Position numbers and translations under genes: made by a program. From Campylobacter armoricus (GTDB lineage Bacteria; Campylobacterota; Campylobacteria; Campylobacterales; Campylobacteraceae), in contig NZ_CP053825.1 of the NCBI RefSeq assembly GCF_013372105.1, positions 930,001-994,000 on the forward strand: 64,000 nucleotides of DNA, written 5' to 3'. The notes under the pieces are model-generated. The model searched no databases. It saw only the letters and a program-made list of their open reading frames with translations, and was not told the origin of the DNA. Below, one piece after another: positions 37,880-47,217 of this stretch (position 1 is its first letter; every line of letters starts with the position of its first letter).

Positions 37880-39591
37880 TATACATCTACCTTTTTACCA
37901 ATTATAAAAAGTAAAGCTATCATAGCTAAGATACCAAAAACAAGTCCAAGCCATACATTAAGTCCTAAAGCCACTGGTAAATAACCACAAAATATACTAA
38001 TAGCACAAACGCTTAAAGCATAAGGCATTTGTGTGCTAACATGTGCTAAAAGATCACACTTACTTCCCATAGAAGAAAGGATTGTAGTATCTGAAATTGG
38101 CGAGCAATGATCTCCAAAAATAGCTCCTGTTAAAACTCCTGAAATATTTATAATCATATATTGGTGCAACTCCACTCCATTTAAATCATTATGAACCCCA
38201 ACAGCCATAGCTAAAGGAATAGCTAAAGGCATTAATATACCCATAGTTCCATAACTAGTTCCTGTTGAAAAAGAAATAATTGAAGCAAAAATAAAAATTG
38301 CCGTAGGAAGTAAATAAATAGGCGTTTTATCTGAAAATAAATCAATTAAATACTTAGAAGTTCCTAAATCTTTAATCACAGAAGCTAACGACCATGCACA
38401 AAGTAAAATAATCACAGTCATAATCATAGTTCTCCAACCATGAGTCCAAATTGCAATTGCTTCTTTTAATGTAAATATTTTTCTATACATTCCTAAAATA
38501 ATAGCTACTATGGTAGCTAAAAGTGCAGCTTGAAATAAAACAACAGAAGCATCAGCTGCCCCAAAAGTTTCTCTAAAAGCAAATAAACTAAGTGGTGCTG
38601 CATCAATTTGTGCTTTAATATTTACATCATCTATGGCATTATAGCCACTAAAATAAAAACCTATAAATGAAAATATAATCAAAACAGCTAAAGGTATAAT
38701 CGCATTGGATGCTTGTAGTTTTATATGCTCTTTTGGCTCTAAAACTTTATCTTCTATATTATCAATTTGTTCATGTCCGTGAGAAAACTTACCTGCTCTA
38801 GCTCTAAGTTCAGCTTTTAACATAGGTCCAAATTCTCTACCTGTATAAATGGTCAAAATAACAAAAATAAGCATAAAAAGATTATAAAATCTATAAGGCA
38901 AAGTTTGTACAAAAATTTCAAAAGCATTGATTTCTTCTTTTACTATCCCCAAATGTGCAAAAGTTGCACTATCGATTAGATCATATCCACTACGAATCAA
39001 TGAAATTTCAAGTCCTATCCAAGTAGAAATGATAGCAAGACCTGTAATTGGTGCTGCAGTTGCATCCATAATAAAAGCAAGTTTTTCACGGCTTACTCTA
39101 AATTTATCAGTTACCGGACGCATTATAGGACCTACAATTAATGAATTAGCATAATCATCAAAGAAAATAAAAATTCCCATACACCAAGTAGCAAATTGCG
39201 AACTTTTTGCTTGTTTTGCCTTAGTAGAAAGCCATACAGCAACCGCTTTCGTTCCTCCAGTCTTAGTAATTAGCGCTACAACTCCACCTATAGTTAAAAC
39301 TTGCAATAAAATCCCAGCATTTCCAGGACTTGCCATAGCATTTACTACTTTTGAAATAAAACCTGTAAAAGAAGCTATAATAGCATGATAAATACTATTT
39401 TCAATAAGCCCCAACATAAAAGTTCCGCTTAATGCACCAATAAACAAAGAAAGCACTACATCTTTAGTAATAAAAGCTAAAACAATAGCTATTACTGGTG
39501 GTAAAAGAGTCCAAACTCCAAAAAGCTCCGCATTTGCTTGTGCATCAGCAAACAAAAATAAAGGAGTCAATAATAAATAAAAAAATTTCAT
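37879..39591 (-). CDS. NhaC family Na+/H+ antiporter
   Basis: This 570-aa integral inner-membrane protein has a hydrophobic signal-like N-terminus and about twelve membrane segments. Family patterns are [31 protein letters not shown] (in parts), [53 protein letters not shown] and [22 protein letters not shown]. These match NhaC/YheL-type sodium-proton antiporters that export Na+ for proton entry. Substrate choice (some relatives carry other organic ions) is not certain. It lies between the SDR gene and trmA. Confidence 0.9.
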   Translation of the reverse strand: MKFFYLLLTPLFLFADAQANAELFGVWTLLPPVIAIVLAFITKDVVLSLFIGALSGTFMLGLIENSIYHAIIASFTGFISKVVNAMASPGNAGILLQVLTIGGVVALITKTGGTKAVAVWLSTKAKQAKSSQFATWCMGIFIFFDDYANSLIVGPIMRPVTDKFRVSREKLAFIMDATAAPITGLAIISTWIGLEISLIRSGYDLIDSATFAHLGIVKEEINAFEIFVQTLPYRFYNLFMLIFVILTIYTGREFGPMLKAELRARAGKFSHGHEQIDNIEDKVLEPKEHIKLQASNAIIPLAVLIIFSFIGFYFSGYNAIDDVNIKAQIDAAPLSLFAFRETFGAADASVVLFQAALLATIVAIILGMYRKIFTLKEAIAIWTHGWRTMIMTVIILLCAWSLASVIKDLGTSKYLIDLFSDKTPIYLLPTAIFIFASIISFSTGTSYGTMGILMPLAIPLAMAVGVHNDLNGVELHQYMIINISGVLTGAIFGDHCSPISDTTILSSMGSKCDLLAHVSTQMPYALSVCAISIFCGYLPVALGLNVWLGLVFGILAMIALLFIIGKKVDV

Positions 39592-39606
39592 ATTTTTCCT
39601 TAAAAA

Positions 39607-40353
39607 TTATATTTTTTCACTAAAAGTTCCTGCCCAAGTTTGAGTAACAGGCATAAGTTCTATTTCGTTAATATTGATATGTTCGGGCAAACTAATAATA
39701 AAAGCGATGATTTTTGCTATATCTTCAGCTTTAATGTATTTAGTATTTTCATAAACCTCATCAGCTTTTTTAATATCACCTTTAAATCTTACCTCACTAA
39801 ATTCAGTTTTACAAAGTCCTGGAGCAATATTTGTTACTTTTATATTACTTCCACGCAAATCCGTTCTTAATGCTTTAGAAAATTGTGCCACAAAAGCTTT
39901 GGTTCCACAATAAACATTTCCACCATAATAAGGCACATTTGCAGCAATAGAGCCAAGATTAATCACATGGGCATTTTTTGCCTTTCTAAGCAAAGGTAAA
40001 ACAGCTCTTGTTATATATAAAAAACCTTTAATATTAGTATCTACCATTACTTCTATATCCTCAACACCCAAAGAATCAAATTCTTGCAATCCTAAAGCAA
40101 GTCCAGCATTGTTAATAAGTAAAGAAATATTTTTCAACTCTTGTGGTAATTTTTCAATAGCCGTAAAAACTGCTTGTTTATCCCTAATATCAAGCACAAT
40201 GGGATAAATTTTATCCCCATAAAGCTCTTGTAGATTTTGTAATCTTTCTTTGCGTCTTGCTATGGCTATAACTTTATAATCAAGCTCTATTAAAGCTTTT
40301 AAACTCTCTAAACCAAAACCAGAACTAACGCCAGTAATTAAAGCAATTTTCAT
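39607..40353 (-). CDS. Short-chain dehydrogenase/reductase (SDR)
   Basis: This 248-aa classical SDR has the cofactor motif ALITGVSSGFGLESLKAL at the start, LLINNAGLALG (~83-93), the catalytic Ser in VINLGSIAANVPYY and YCGTKAF (Tyr and Lys four apart). The overall pattern resembles YdfG-like enzymes that oxidise 3-hydroxy acids such as serine. The second residue of the fold after Gly includes Arg at IARRKERL, which favours NADP. The reaction in this organism is not known. It follows the ankyrin gene after 2 bases and precedes the antiporter. Confidence 0.92.
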   Translation of the reverse strand: MKIALITGVSSGFGLESLKALIELDYKVIAIARRKERLQNLQELYGDKIYPIVLDIRDKQAVFTAIEKLPQELKNISLLINNAGLALGLQEFDSLGVEDIEVMVDTNIKGFLYITRAVLPLLRKAKNAHVINLGSIAANVPYYGGNVYCGTKAFVAQFSKALRTDLRGSNIKVTNIAPGLCKTEFSEVRFKGDIKKADEVYENTKYIKAEDIAKIIAFIISLPEHININEIELMPVTQTWAGTFSEKI

Positions 40354-40355
40354 AA

Positions 40356-41594
40356 TTATCTCTCTTCATAAAGCATTAGATTTTCATTTTCTTTTAAACC
40401 TAATGACTTTAAATACTTTACATTTTGTGTTTTTTTAGCAATAATAGCAAAATCAAGAGCATTAAATCCTAAATCATCGACTTCTTTATAATTTGCCTTA
40501 TATTCCATCAATAACTTTAGCATTTTCACATCCGCGTAGTTTGCCCCATGCATAAAGATATTTTTAGATGTATGCTCTAATGCACACAAAGTAATAAAAT
40601 ATGGAGTATTCGCACCCATACTAGTAATAGAAATTTTCTCATTATCATTAATATATTTTTGATTTACATCAGCACCATTTTCAAGTAATAATTTTGCTAC
40701 ATTGTAATTATTGTATTCAACCGCATAAAATAAAGGCGTTTTTCCAAAAGAATTTTTATAATCAATTAAGGCATTATTTTCTAATAAAACCTTTACATTA
40801 TCTTCACTATCTAGTGCGAAAAATAATGCAGATTCATAACCTTCATTTAATTTTACACCAAGTCTAATAAATTCAACAATAACTTCACTTTCTCTATTGT
40901 TTAATAAAGCAGATTTAAAACCATTGTTTAATTCTAAATTACTAATTTTTTTAGCATAAATATATTCTTTGATTTGTACTAAAGAATTATTTTTATTGGC
41001 AACAAATTTTTCAAAATCAGAAATGTCTTTAAAAATTTTAGTTTCTCCAACTGCCCAATTTAAAAACTCATTTAAAGCATTACTAGCAAAATAGATTGCA
41101 CTAGCTTTATCCAGACCAAATTCATCTTGAAAATATTGTGTCAGAGGATTTATAGCTTTGTTGTATTCTTTCCAAAATTCTTTGAAAAGTTTAAAATTTC
41201 CAATGCTTTGATAAGCCCAAAATCTAAAATAAGCTTTCAGTTTGGTAATTCTTTTTTCCAAAATTTCAGAATTTTCCAAAGATTTTTGGTATTCTTGTGG
41301 ATTTAAGGCAATTTTTAATAATTTAAAATCAAATTTTCTTAAATCACTAAAATATTCACCACCCATACAAGCACTATTGCTACCTCTAATTTCATTTGCA
41401 AGTTCATAAAGTCTTTGTGTGATTTTATTATTTTTTAAAGAAAAATCGCAACTTAAATCAACTTGTGCATAATCTTGAGTATTTTTGGGATTAAAATCTT
41501 TAAAAAAAGACTTGTTTTCTTTTAAATATTCGCAATTAAATTCCAAAGCTACAACATTTAAACTAAAAAATAAACTTAATAATAAAAATCTCAA
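40356..41594 (-). CDS. Exported ankyrin repeat protein
   Basis: This 412-aa protein starts with a signal peptide (MRFLLLSLFFSLNVVALEF), has a helical N-terminal domain rich in Phe/Lys with cysteines at CEYL, CDFS and SACMG, and a C-terminal half of ankyrin repeats (about four) with the typical GKTPLFYAVEYNNYNVAKLLLENGADVN. It should be periplasmic. Ankyrin repeats bind proteins; the partner is unknown. The last repeat ends LGFNALDFAIIAKKTQNVKYL. It is the first gene of the ankyrin-SDR-antiporter-trmA string. Confidence 0.85.
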   Translation of the reverse strand: MRFLLLSLFFSLNVVALEFNCEYLKENKSFFKDFNPKNTQDYAQVDLSCDFSLKNNKITQRLYELANEIRGSNSACMGGEYFSDLRKFDFKLLKIALNPQEYQKSLENSEILEKRITKLKAYFRFWAYQSIGNFKLFKEFWKEYNKAINPLTQYFQDEFGLDKASAIYFASNALNEFLNWAVGETKIFKDISDFEKFVANKNNSLVQIKEYIYAKKISNLELNNGFKSALLNNRESEVIVEFIRLGVKLNEGYESALFFALDSEDNVKVLLENNALIDYKNSFGKTPLFYAVEYNNYNVAKLLLENGADVNQKYINDNEKISITSMGANTPYFITLCALEHTSKNIFMHGANYADVKMLKLLMEYKANYKEVDDLGFNALDFAIIAKKTQNVKYLKSLGLKENENLMLYEER

Positions 41595-41706
41595 TTATTT
41601 TCCTTAAAAATTTAAATTAAATTGCTATTTTAACTAAATTTTTACTTTAATAACAATTAATTAATTTAAAATTTATACAATAAAAATTTTGAAAACAAGG
41701 AAAAAT

Positions 41707-42159
41707 ATGTATCAAAGTTTTTACAAAACTGATTTTACTTATATTGTTTTACAAAGCAGTGAAAACAAACTTATTTGTGTTGATTTTACTACATCTAAAC
41801 CTAACTTTACCAAAGAAAAACATCCTATTTTAGAACAAGCTTTGGAAGAATTAGATCTTTATTTTACAAAAAAACTTTTTTCTTTTAATACACCTTTAGC
41901 TCTTTATGGGAGTGAATTCGAGCAAAAAGTATATAAAGCTTTGATAAAAATTCCTTATGGGCAAACAAGAACATATCAAGAAGTTGCTTCTTGCATCAAT
42001 CATCCAAAAGCTTTTAGGGCTGTTGGAAATGCTAACTCTAAAAACAAATTTCCAATTTTTATACCTTGCCATAGAGTAGTAGCTAAAAATCACTTAGGTG
42101 GGTATAATGGAGGTATATATTTAAAGAAAAAGCTATTACAACTTGAAAGTAATTTGTGA
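41707..42159 (+). CDS. ogt: Methylated-DNA-protein cysteine methyltransferase
   Basis: This suicide repair protein moves methyl groups from O6-methylguanine to its own Cys. The 150-aa protein has FEQKVYKALIKIPYGQTRTYQEVA, the HTH-like RAVGNANSKNKFPIFIPCHRVV (active Cys in PCHRV) and GGYNGGIYLKKKLLQLE at the end. I use the ATG at 41707, which has AAGGAAAA directly before it; a TTG six codons upstream is a weaker option. It stands alone with the ankyrin gene divergent and truA converging. Confidence 0.94.
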   Translation: MYQSFYKTDFTYIVLQSSENKLICVDFTTSKPNFTKEKHPILEQALEELDLYFTKKLFSFNTPLALYGSEFEQKVYKALIKIPYGQTRTYQEVASCINHPKAFRAVGNANSKNKFPIFIPCHRVVAKNHLGGYNGGIYLKKKLLQLESNL

Positions 42160-42263
42160 TAAATTCAAGGAGTTAATGTAATAATTTTTGTATTTTGTTA
42201 ATCTATTATTAATATCTAAATATAAAAAAATTAATTTTTAAAAGATAAATTTAACCAAAAATA

Positions 42264-43001
42264 TTAACTCAGGTTATCATAATAAGAAATCTTACTCAAA
42301 TACAAACCGCTAGCTGGAGCTAAAAATCTACAATGAGCTTTTTTAGCATTAATTTGCTCTAAAAGCTCGTTTTGATTCAATTTTCCCTCTAATACTTTTA
42401 AAATACTAGCCATCATCATTCTAATTTGCGATCTTAAAAAGCCATTAGCCTCAAAATAAAAAATAGTGTGATTTTTATAAAAATAAACCCTAGTTTTATA
42501 CATTATTCTTATACTTGTTTTATTATCAGAGCCTTCTTTTTGAAAAAGCTTAAAATCATGCTCACCTTCAAATAAATACGCTATTTTTTTTGCTAAACTA
42601 ATATTTATTTTTGGATAAAAATATACATATGAAGCCAAAAAAGGATTGTAATTTTCATGACTTAATATATAACGATAAGCCCGTTTTTTCACATCATAAC
42701 GCACTTGAAAATCTTCATCTACTTTTTCAATATGTTTAATATGTATAAAGGGGTGAGAAAAATAATTAATTTTATTTTTTAAATAAACAAAATTCTTAAA
42801 ATGTTCCCCTGTTTTCACACAAGCAACCGCATTAAAAGCATGGACACCCTTATCAGTTCTTGATGCAAATAAAGGCTTATCATAAATACCCAAATGCGAC
42901 AAGGCTTGCGCTAAGGCATCTTGAACACTAAGCTTATGTGGCTGAGTAGCTGAACCTTGAAATTTAGAACCATCGTAAGAAAAGATTAATTTTAAAAGCA
43001 T
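42264..43001 (-). CDS. truA: tRNA pseudouridine synthase A
   Basis: TruA makes pseudouridine at positions 38-40 of tRNA anticodon arms. The 245-aa protein has the N-terminal FSYDGSKFQGSATQPHKLSVQ, the catalytic Asp in FASRTDKGVHAFNAV (~44-58), KRAYRYILSHENYNPF, HDFKLFQKEGSDNKTSIR, and GFLRSQIRMMMASIL at the end, all typical. It is the last gene of the glmU-to-truA string, adjacent by zero bases to the permease gene. Upstream of its stop the 104 bases to ogt hold no gene and no clear terminator. Confidence 0.96.
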   Translation of the reverse strand: MLLKLIFSYDGSKFQGSATQPHKLSVQDALAQALSHLGIYDKPLFASRTDKGVHAFNAVACVKTGEHFKNFVYLKNKINYFSHPFIHIKHIEKVDEDFQVRYDVKKRAYRYILSHENYNPFLASYVYFYPKINISLAKKIAYLFEGEHDFKLFQKEGSDNKTSIRIMYKTRVYFYKNHTIFYFEANGFLRSQIRMMMASILKVLEGKLNQNELLEQINAKKAHCRFLAPASGLYLSKISYYDNLS

Positions 43002-44027
43002 TTAATATTTGCTTGTAATTTTAATTTTAAAATAAATACTAGATGCAAGAAAAAATATCATAAAAATACTTCCAACAGCTACAAATGGAGGATTATAAAA
43101 ACTAATCAAAAGACTAAAATAAGCAAATATAACTGCAAAAATTCCAAAATAGGCAAAACCTTTTTCATAACGATAAGTTACTATCCCAAAAGATAAAGCA
43201 AATAACACACTCGCCAAAGGAAACAAAGCAATTAATACATAAATAACAAATTCTTTAGCTTTTTCTTTACTGCTAGTTATATCATTCCAGTAATTATAAA
43301 AACTTTTAGTATTTAATTCCTTAGAAGAAAGTTTGCTTTTAATTAATAAATTTCTAAAACTTGAAATATGCCAATTTTTCTCTTTTATTTCATAAGCTTT
43401 ACCTTCACTCAATTTAAAAGCGATTACTCCTTCATTAGTTTCCAATCTTCCTTCTTTTGCCAAAATCACTTGTTCTTTATCTTGCGGTTTTTTCTTTGGA
43501 TGATACATAATAATATTTTGATAAATATCTTCTGAATTTTTATTATCTATAAAAACAAGCCACTCGCCATATCTTTGACCAAATTCTCCTGTTTTGATAC
43601 TTATCTTAGCACTAATTTTTTTATAATCTACAAAATTATCAAATAGTTCAAATGAAATTGGTATAAAAATTAAAACTATTATAAGCATAAAAGCACTTAC
43701 TAAAGCTGCAATTTTTACAAAAAAACTAGCTATCATTTTAGGTGTTATGCTTAATGCAAATAAAACCGTACTTTCGTTTTCTCTTGAAAGTCTATAAAAA
43801 GACAAAGTTAAAGCAATAAAAAAAGATATTGGTAAAGTAAAAGCAAGTGTTTTTGGTAAAAGATATATATATAATTTTAAAAGTTCAAAAAAAGATATTT
43901 CTATATAAGATGTAATTTTTGCAAGCTGAATAAAAAATACAATAGAAACAATAACAAATAAAGTAAAAAACAAAGATAACATTGTGCTTAAAAACTGATT
44001 AAGCAAATATTTATAAACTAGTTTCAT
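43002..44027 (-). CDS. LptF/LptG family permease (YjgP/YjgQ)
   Basis: This 341-aa inner-membrane protein has the family topology: membrane helices near 15-35, 50-75 and 100-125, a soluble periplasmic domain (about 135-245) and three C-terminal helices (~260-335). The N-terminal pattern YLLNQFLSTMLSLFFTLFVIVSIVFF and LPKTLAFTLPISFFIALTLSFYRLSRENE (parts) match. LptF and LptG form the ABC permease that extracts lipopolysaccharide or lipooligosaccharide for export with LptB. Which subunit this is cannot be decided without its partner, which is not in the window. It overlaps the prepilin peptidase by 4 bases. Confidence 0.88.
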   Translation of the reverse strand: MKLVYKYLLNQFLSTMLSLFFTLFVIVSIVFFIQLAKITSYIEISFFELLKLYIYLLPKTLAFTLPISFFIALTLSFYRLSRENESTVLFALSITPKMIASFFVKIAALVSAFMLIIVLIFIPISFELFDNFVDYKKISAKISIKTGEFGQRYGEWLVFIDNKNSEDIYQNIIMYHPKKKPQDKEQVILAKEGRLETNEGVIAFKLSEGKAYEIKEKNWHISSFRNLLIKSKLSSKELNTKSFYNYWNDITSSKEKAKEFVIYVLIALFPLASVLFALSFGIVTYRYEKGFAYFGIFAVIFAYFSLLISFYNPPFVAVGSIFMIFFLASSIYFKIKITSKY

Positions 44028-44770
44028 ATTATACTTTCTACACTCAAATTAATCAAAATTCCACAAAACAAAAAAGGAATCATAGGCATTTGATAATCTT
44101 TTTTAGCTATTTTTATAAACATTAAAAGGCTTAAAAAACACGCTATAAATAAAATCAAAAAACCTTTCTCATAGCCAAAAATTCCAAAAATCAAAGCAAT
44201 AATTATAACATCACCATCCCCTAAACTTTCTAAATTTTCATACTTTTTTTTAAAATTTTTAATAAAATTTATAATACTTTTTAGCAAAAATATCATCCCC
44301 GCACCAAAACATACTCTAAATAAAAAACTATCTTGAAAATTTTCTAAATTTAAACCATTTTGTAAAAAATCAAAAGAAAAAGCTACGATAAATAAAATCC
44401 AAAGCCAAAGTTCGCTTACTGCTTTTAAATAATAATCCATCCAAGAAAGTGCCAAAAATAAAGCAAGAATACAGGCAAAAAGTAAAATAAGCAAGATATT
44501 ATCAAAAAGATAAAAAGAATGCGCAAATAAACATGCACAAAAAAGTTCATTAAAAGGATAAATATAAGAAATTCTTTCCTTGCAAAAAGCACATTTTCCT
44601 TTTAAAAAAACAAAAGATATGACTGGAATAATATGACAAATTTTTAAAGTTTTAAAACATTTAGGGCATCTTGATCTTGGTTTTATAATACTTTGTTTAT
44701 AGATAGTTCTTAAAATCAAAACATTAACAAAAGAACCTATGCAAAGTCCTAATATAATAAAAAATATCAT
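44024..44770 (-). CDS. pilD: Prepilin peptidase / N-methyltransferase (PilD-like)
   Basis: This 248-aa polytopic inner-membrane aspartic protease cleaves prepilin leaders. The N-terminal cytoplasmic domain has two CxxC pairs: SRCPKCFKTLKICH and KGKCAFCKERISY. The two catalytic aspartates appear in LSWMDYYLK (~138) and ESLGDGDVIIIALIFG (GxGD motif, ~191). In this organism its likely substrates are pseudopilins of the DNA-uptake system, two of which lie at 25.7-26.7 kb. It overlaps both neighbours by 4 bases within the glmU-to-truA string. Confidence 0.93.
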   Translation of the reverse strand: MIFFIILGLCIGSFVNVLILRTIYKQSIIKPRSRCPKCFKTLKICHIIPVISFVFLKGKCAFCKERISYIYPFNELFCACLFAHSFYLFDNILLILLFACILALFLALSWMDYYLKAVSELWLWILFIVAFSFDFLQNGLNLENFQDSFLFRVCFGAGMIFLLKSIINFIKNFKKKYENLESLGDGDVIIIALIFGIFGYEKGFLILFIACFLSLLMFIKIAKKDYQMPMIPFLFCGILINLSVESII

Positions 44771-45435
44771 TTACCAAAAGTTCTTTTGCGTTTTTTAAAC
44801 TCATTGATTATACTTGTGATTTCTTTTTTAGTAAGTGCTGGAAATAAGGTTTGACTAAAATAAATCTCTGCATAACTTGATTGCCATAATAAAAAATTTG
44901 ATATACGCTTTGCGCTCCCTACTCTTAAAAACAAATCTACATTTTCACTTAAATCAAGATTTGCTTGTATATTTGCTTCATTGATTTCAAGGTTTTTTTC
45001 AATCACTTTTTTAACAGCTCTTACTATTTCATCTTTAGCACCATAAGAAACAGCCAAATTTACACATAATTTTGTGTAATTTTTAGTTTGTTCTTGAAAA
45101 TTTTGTATTTTTTGCAAAGTAGTCTCATCTAAAAGACCTAAATTCCCTATAGCTTTAAAACGAACTTCATTAGCAATAAATTTAGGTAAAGACTCATCAA
45201 GATATTTATTTAATAGCTTAAAAAGAAATTCTACTTCTTCTTTTGGTCTTTGCCAATTTTCTGTGCTAAATGCATAAAGGGTTAAATTTTGAATTTTTTC
45301 ATCTATACATACTTCTATGATTTTTTCAACTACTTTAGCACCTTGGCTATAGCCAATTTTTTCTAAAAGTCCATTTTTTCTAGCCCATCTTCTATTGCCA
45401 TCCATAACTACAGCAAGGTGTTTTAACTCATTCAT
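44767..45435 (-). CDS. uppS: Undecaprenyl pyrophosphate synthase (cis-prenyltransferase)
   Basis: UppS makes the C55 lipid carrier for peptidoglycan and surface glycans. The 222-aa protein starts LKHLAVVMDGNRRWARKNGL (pyrophosphate site), then YSQGAKVVEKIIEVC, LTLYAFSTENWQRPKEEV (Ser-Glu-Asn-Trp motif), and LFLRVGSAKRISNFLLWQSSYAEIYF with a Gly-Ser variation (RVGSAKRISNF, usually RTGGExRISNF). The variation VGS for TGG is seen but probably tolerated. It follows the hypothetical gene with one base between them. Confidence 0.95.
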   Translation of the reverse strand: MNELKHLAVVMDGNRRWARKNGLLEKIGYSQGAKVVEKIIEVCIDEKIQNLTLYAFSTENWQRPKEEVEFLFKLLNKYLDESLPKFIANEVRFKAIGNLGLLDETTLQKIQNFQEQTKNYTKLCVNLAVSYGAKDEIVRAVKKVIEKNLEINEANIQANLDLSENVDLFLRVGSAKRISNFLLWQSSYAEIYFSQTLFPALTKKEITSIINEFKKRKRTFGK

Positions 45436-45436
45436 T

Positions 45437-46060
45437 TTATCCCTTTATATCCATCAATCTTTTAAAAACAAACATAGGATTAAGTGATTTAACCACTTCA
45501 AATTTAAAATACTCATTTAAAAATTGCGCAACTTTAACAAAAGGTGTTTGTATATGAGTAATTTTACCATTATCAATGATAATTTTTAAAGCGCCAAAAA
45601 TTTCAAAATACAAATACACTTCTAAAATATTTCCATTTTTCCTAGCTTCAAATAAAGCCCTATTTCCCTCATAAACAAAAGGTATATGATAAATTCCTTC
45701 AAAAAAAGCAAAAAACATTTCTTTATAAATTTCAAATTCATATGCACTTTTACTTTCTATAAGTTTTTGAGCGATGAATTTTTTATACCAAGCTTTTTCA
45801 TCACCCTCTTGCAAAAGCTTTTCTATAAGATCTGCTCCTTCTTCAAAAAGTCTAATTTTAGGTTTTTTCAAAAGATTTTTAAAAGAAATCACACCTTTGT
45901 CTTCATAAACTTCAGCTAAATACTCCTCCCCTACTTCAAGCTCTATCATACTTTTTGTTTCAAGCTTTTTGGTATTTAAAAGCAACACATAGCGATTATA
46001 TGATTTTTTTTCTAAAATTTGCATTCTTACAGGCAAGGTGGAATTAATGATATTCACCAA
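45437..46060 (-). CDS. Conserved hypothetical protein between coaBC and uppS
   Basis: This 207-aa protein has no signal peptide or membrane helix. It begins with a strand-rich segment (VNIINSTLPVRMQILEKKSYNRYVLLLNTKKLETKS) followed by a helical middle and a strand-rich end with IFGALKIIIDNGKITHIQTPFV. The second half is reminiscent of flagellar hook-length-control C-terminal domains (the F-G-x-L-x-x-x-I pattern), but similarity is weak. It lies in the same place, as I recall, in C. jejuni. It overlaps coaBC by 7 bases. The function is unknown. Confidence 0.75.
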   Translation of the reverse strand: MVNIINSTLPVRMQILEKKSYNRYVLLLNTKKLETKSMIELEVGEEYLAEVYEDKGVISFKNLLKKPKIRLFEEGADLIEKLLQEGDEKAWYKKFIAQKLIESKSAYEFEIYKEMFFAFFEGIYHIPFVYEGNRALFEARKNGNILEVYLYFEIFGALKIIIDNGKITHIQTPFVKVAQFLNEYFKFEVVKSLNPMFVFKRLMDIKG

Positions 46061-47217
46061 AGTTTCCTTAATTCTTGTGCTAAAATAAAACCAAGTTTTT
46101 CTTTGTTTTGTTTAAAACTTTGAGAAATACTATCTTTAGTGATAAAACAAATACTATTTTCATCACTTCCAAAAGTCATTTTTTCATTTAAGATATTTAA
46201 GCACACCATATCTAGATTTTTTTCAACCAAAGATTTTTTGGCATTTTCTAAAGCATTTTGCATGTCAAATTCCATCTTAAAGCCTATTTTTTTACCTTTA
46301 AAATCTAAATTTTTCAATATATCTTCATTAAGCTTTAATTTTAAATCAAGTCCATTTAAATGCTCATTTTTTTTAATTTTACCTTTAAAAGCTTTGGGAA
46401 TAAAATCACTCACAGCAGCAGCCATAATCAAAGCATTAAAATCTTTGTATTTTTGCAATTTTTCTTTTAATTCTAAAGAAGATTCAAATTTTTCTAATTT
46501 ATAAGGTGTTTTAAACTCTACTGAACTAACCAACACTACCTTAGCACCTAAAAAATACAAAGCATCCGCAATTGCTTTTGCCATTTTTCCACTCGAAAAA
46601 TTACTAATACATCTTACATCGTCGATTTTTTCTTTAGTTCCACCACCACTTATAACAAAACTTTTATCTTTAAAAAAGTCTTCTAGCATTAAGCTTCTTT
46701 TTAAAGCATAAACAATACTATCAAGTTCAGCCAAAGCTCCTAAACCTTCATCTTTACAAGCTAGAGTTTTAACCACAGGATCAATGATAATATAGCCTTG
46801 CTCTTTTAAATTTTTTAAAGAATTTTGAGTGCTAAAGTGTAAATACATATTTGTATTTGCAGCAGGTGCGATTAAAAATGGCTTGTTTTTATCTACTGCT
46901 ATTAAAGTTTGAATGAATAAATTATCCGCTATACCATAGTTTAGTTTATTGATAGAATTAACACTAGCAGGCGCAAAAAGCACACAATCACAAGTCTTAC
47001 TAAAAGCTATATGATTATTAGTATTTTGCCAACTTTCATTTTCTTCACATAAAATTTCATCCACTAAGGCTTCAAAGCTAAGCTTAGTGCCAAATTTTAA
47101 AGCTCCCTGACTTAGCAAAACTTTAACTCCAAAGCCTTCTTTTTTTAATAAAGAAATAAGCTCATAAGCTTTATAAAAGGCTATGCTTCCACTTACTGCT
47201 AGTAAGATAGTTTTCAT
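46054..47217 (-). CDS. coaBC: Bifunctional phosphopantothenoylcysteine decarboxylase / synthetase
   Basis: CoaBC catalyses two successive steps of coenzyme A synthesis. The 387-aa protein has an N-terminal flavoprotein decarboxylase domain: LLAVSGSIAFYKAYELISLLKKEG, the His in NNHIAFSK and APAANTNMYLHF, and the substrate loop with Cys in KTLACKDEGLGALAEL. The C-terminal synthetase domain (from about 185) has SFVISGGGTKEKIDDVRCISNFSSGKMAKAIADAL in pieces and IMAAAVSDFIP. It overlaps glmU by 4 bases and the hypothetical gene by 7. Confidence 0.95.
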   Translation of the reverse strand: MKTILLAVSGSIAFYKAYELISLLKKEGFGVKVLLSQGALKFGTKLSFEALVDEILCEENESWQNTNNHIAFSKTCDCVLFAPASVNSINKLNYGIADNLFIQTLIAVDKNKPFLIAPAANTNMYLHFSTQNSLKNLKEQGYIIIDPVVKTLACKDEGLGALAELDSIVYALKRSLMLEDFFKDKSFVISGGGTKEKIDDVRCISNFSSGKMAKAIADALYFLGAKVVLVSSVEFKTPYKLEKFESSLELKEKLQKYKDFNALIMAAAVSDFIPKAFKGKIKKNEHLNGLDLKLKLNEDILKNLDFKGKKIGFKMEFDMQNALENAKKSLVEKNLDMVCLNILNEKMTFGSDENSICFITKDSISQSFKQNKEKLGFILAQELRKLW

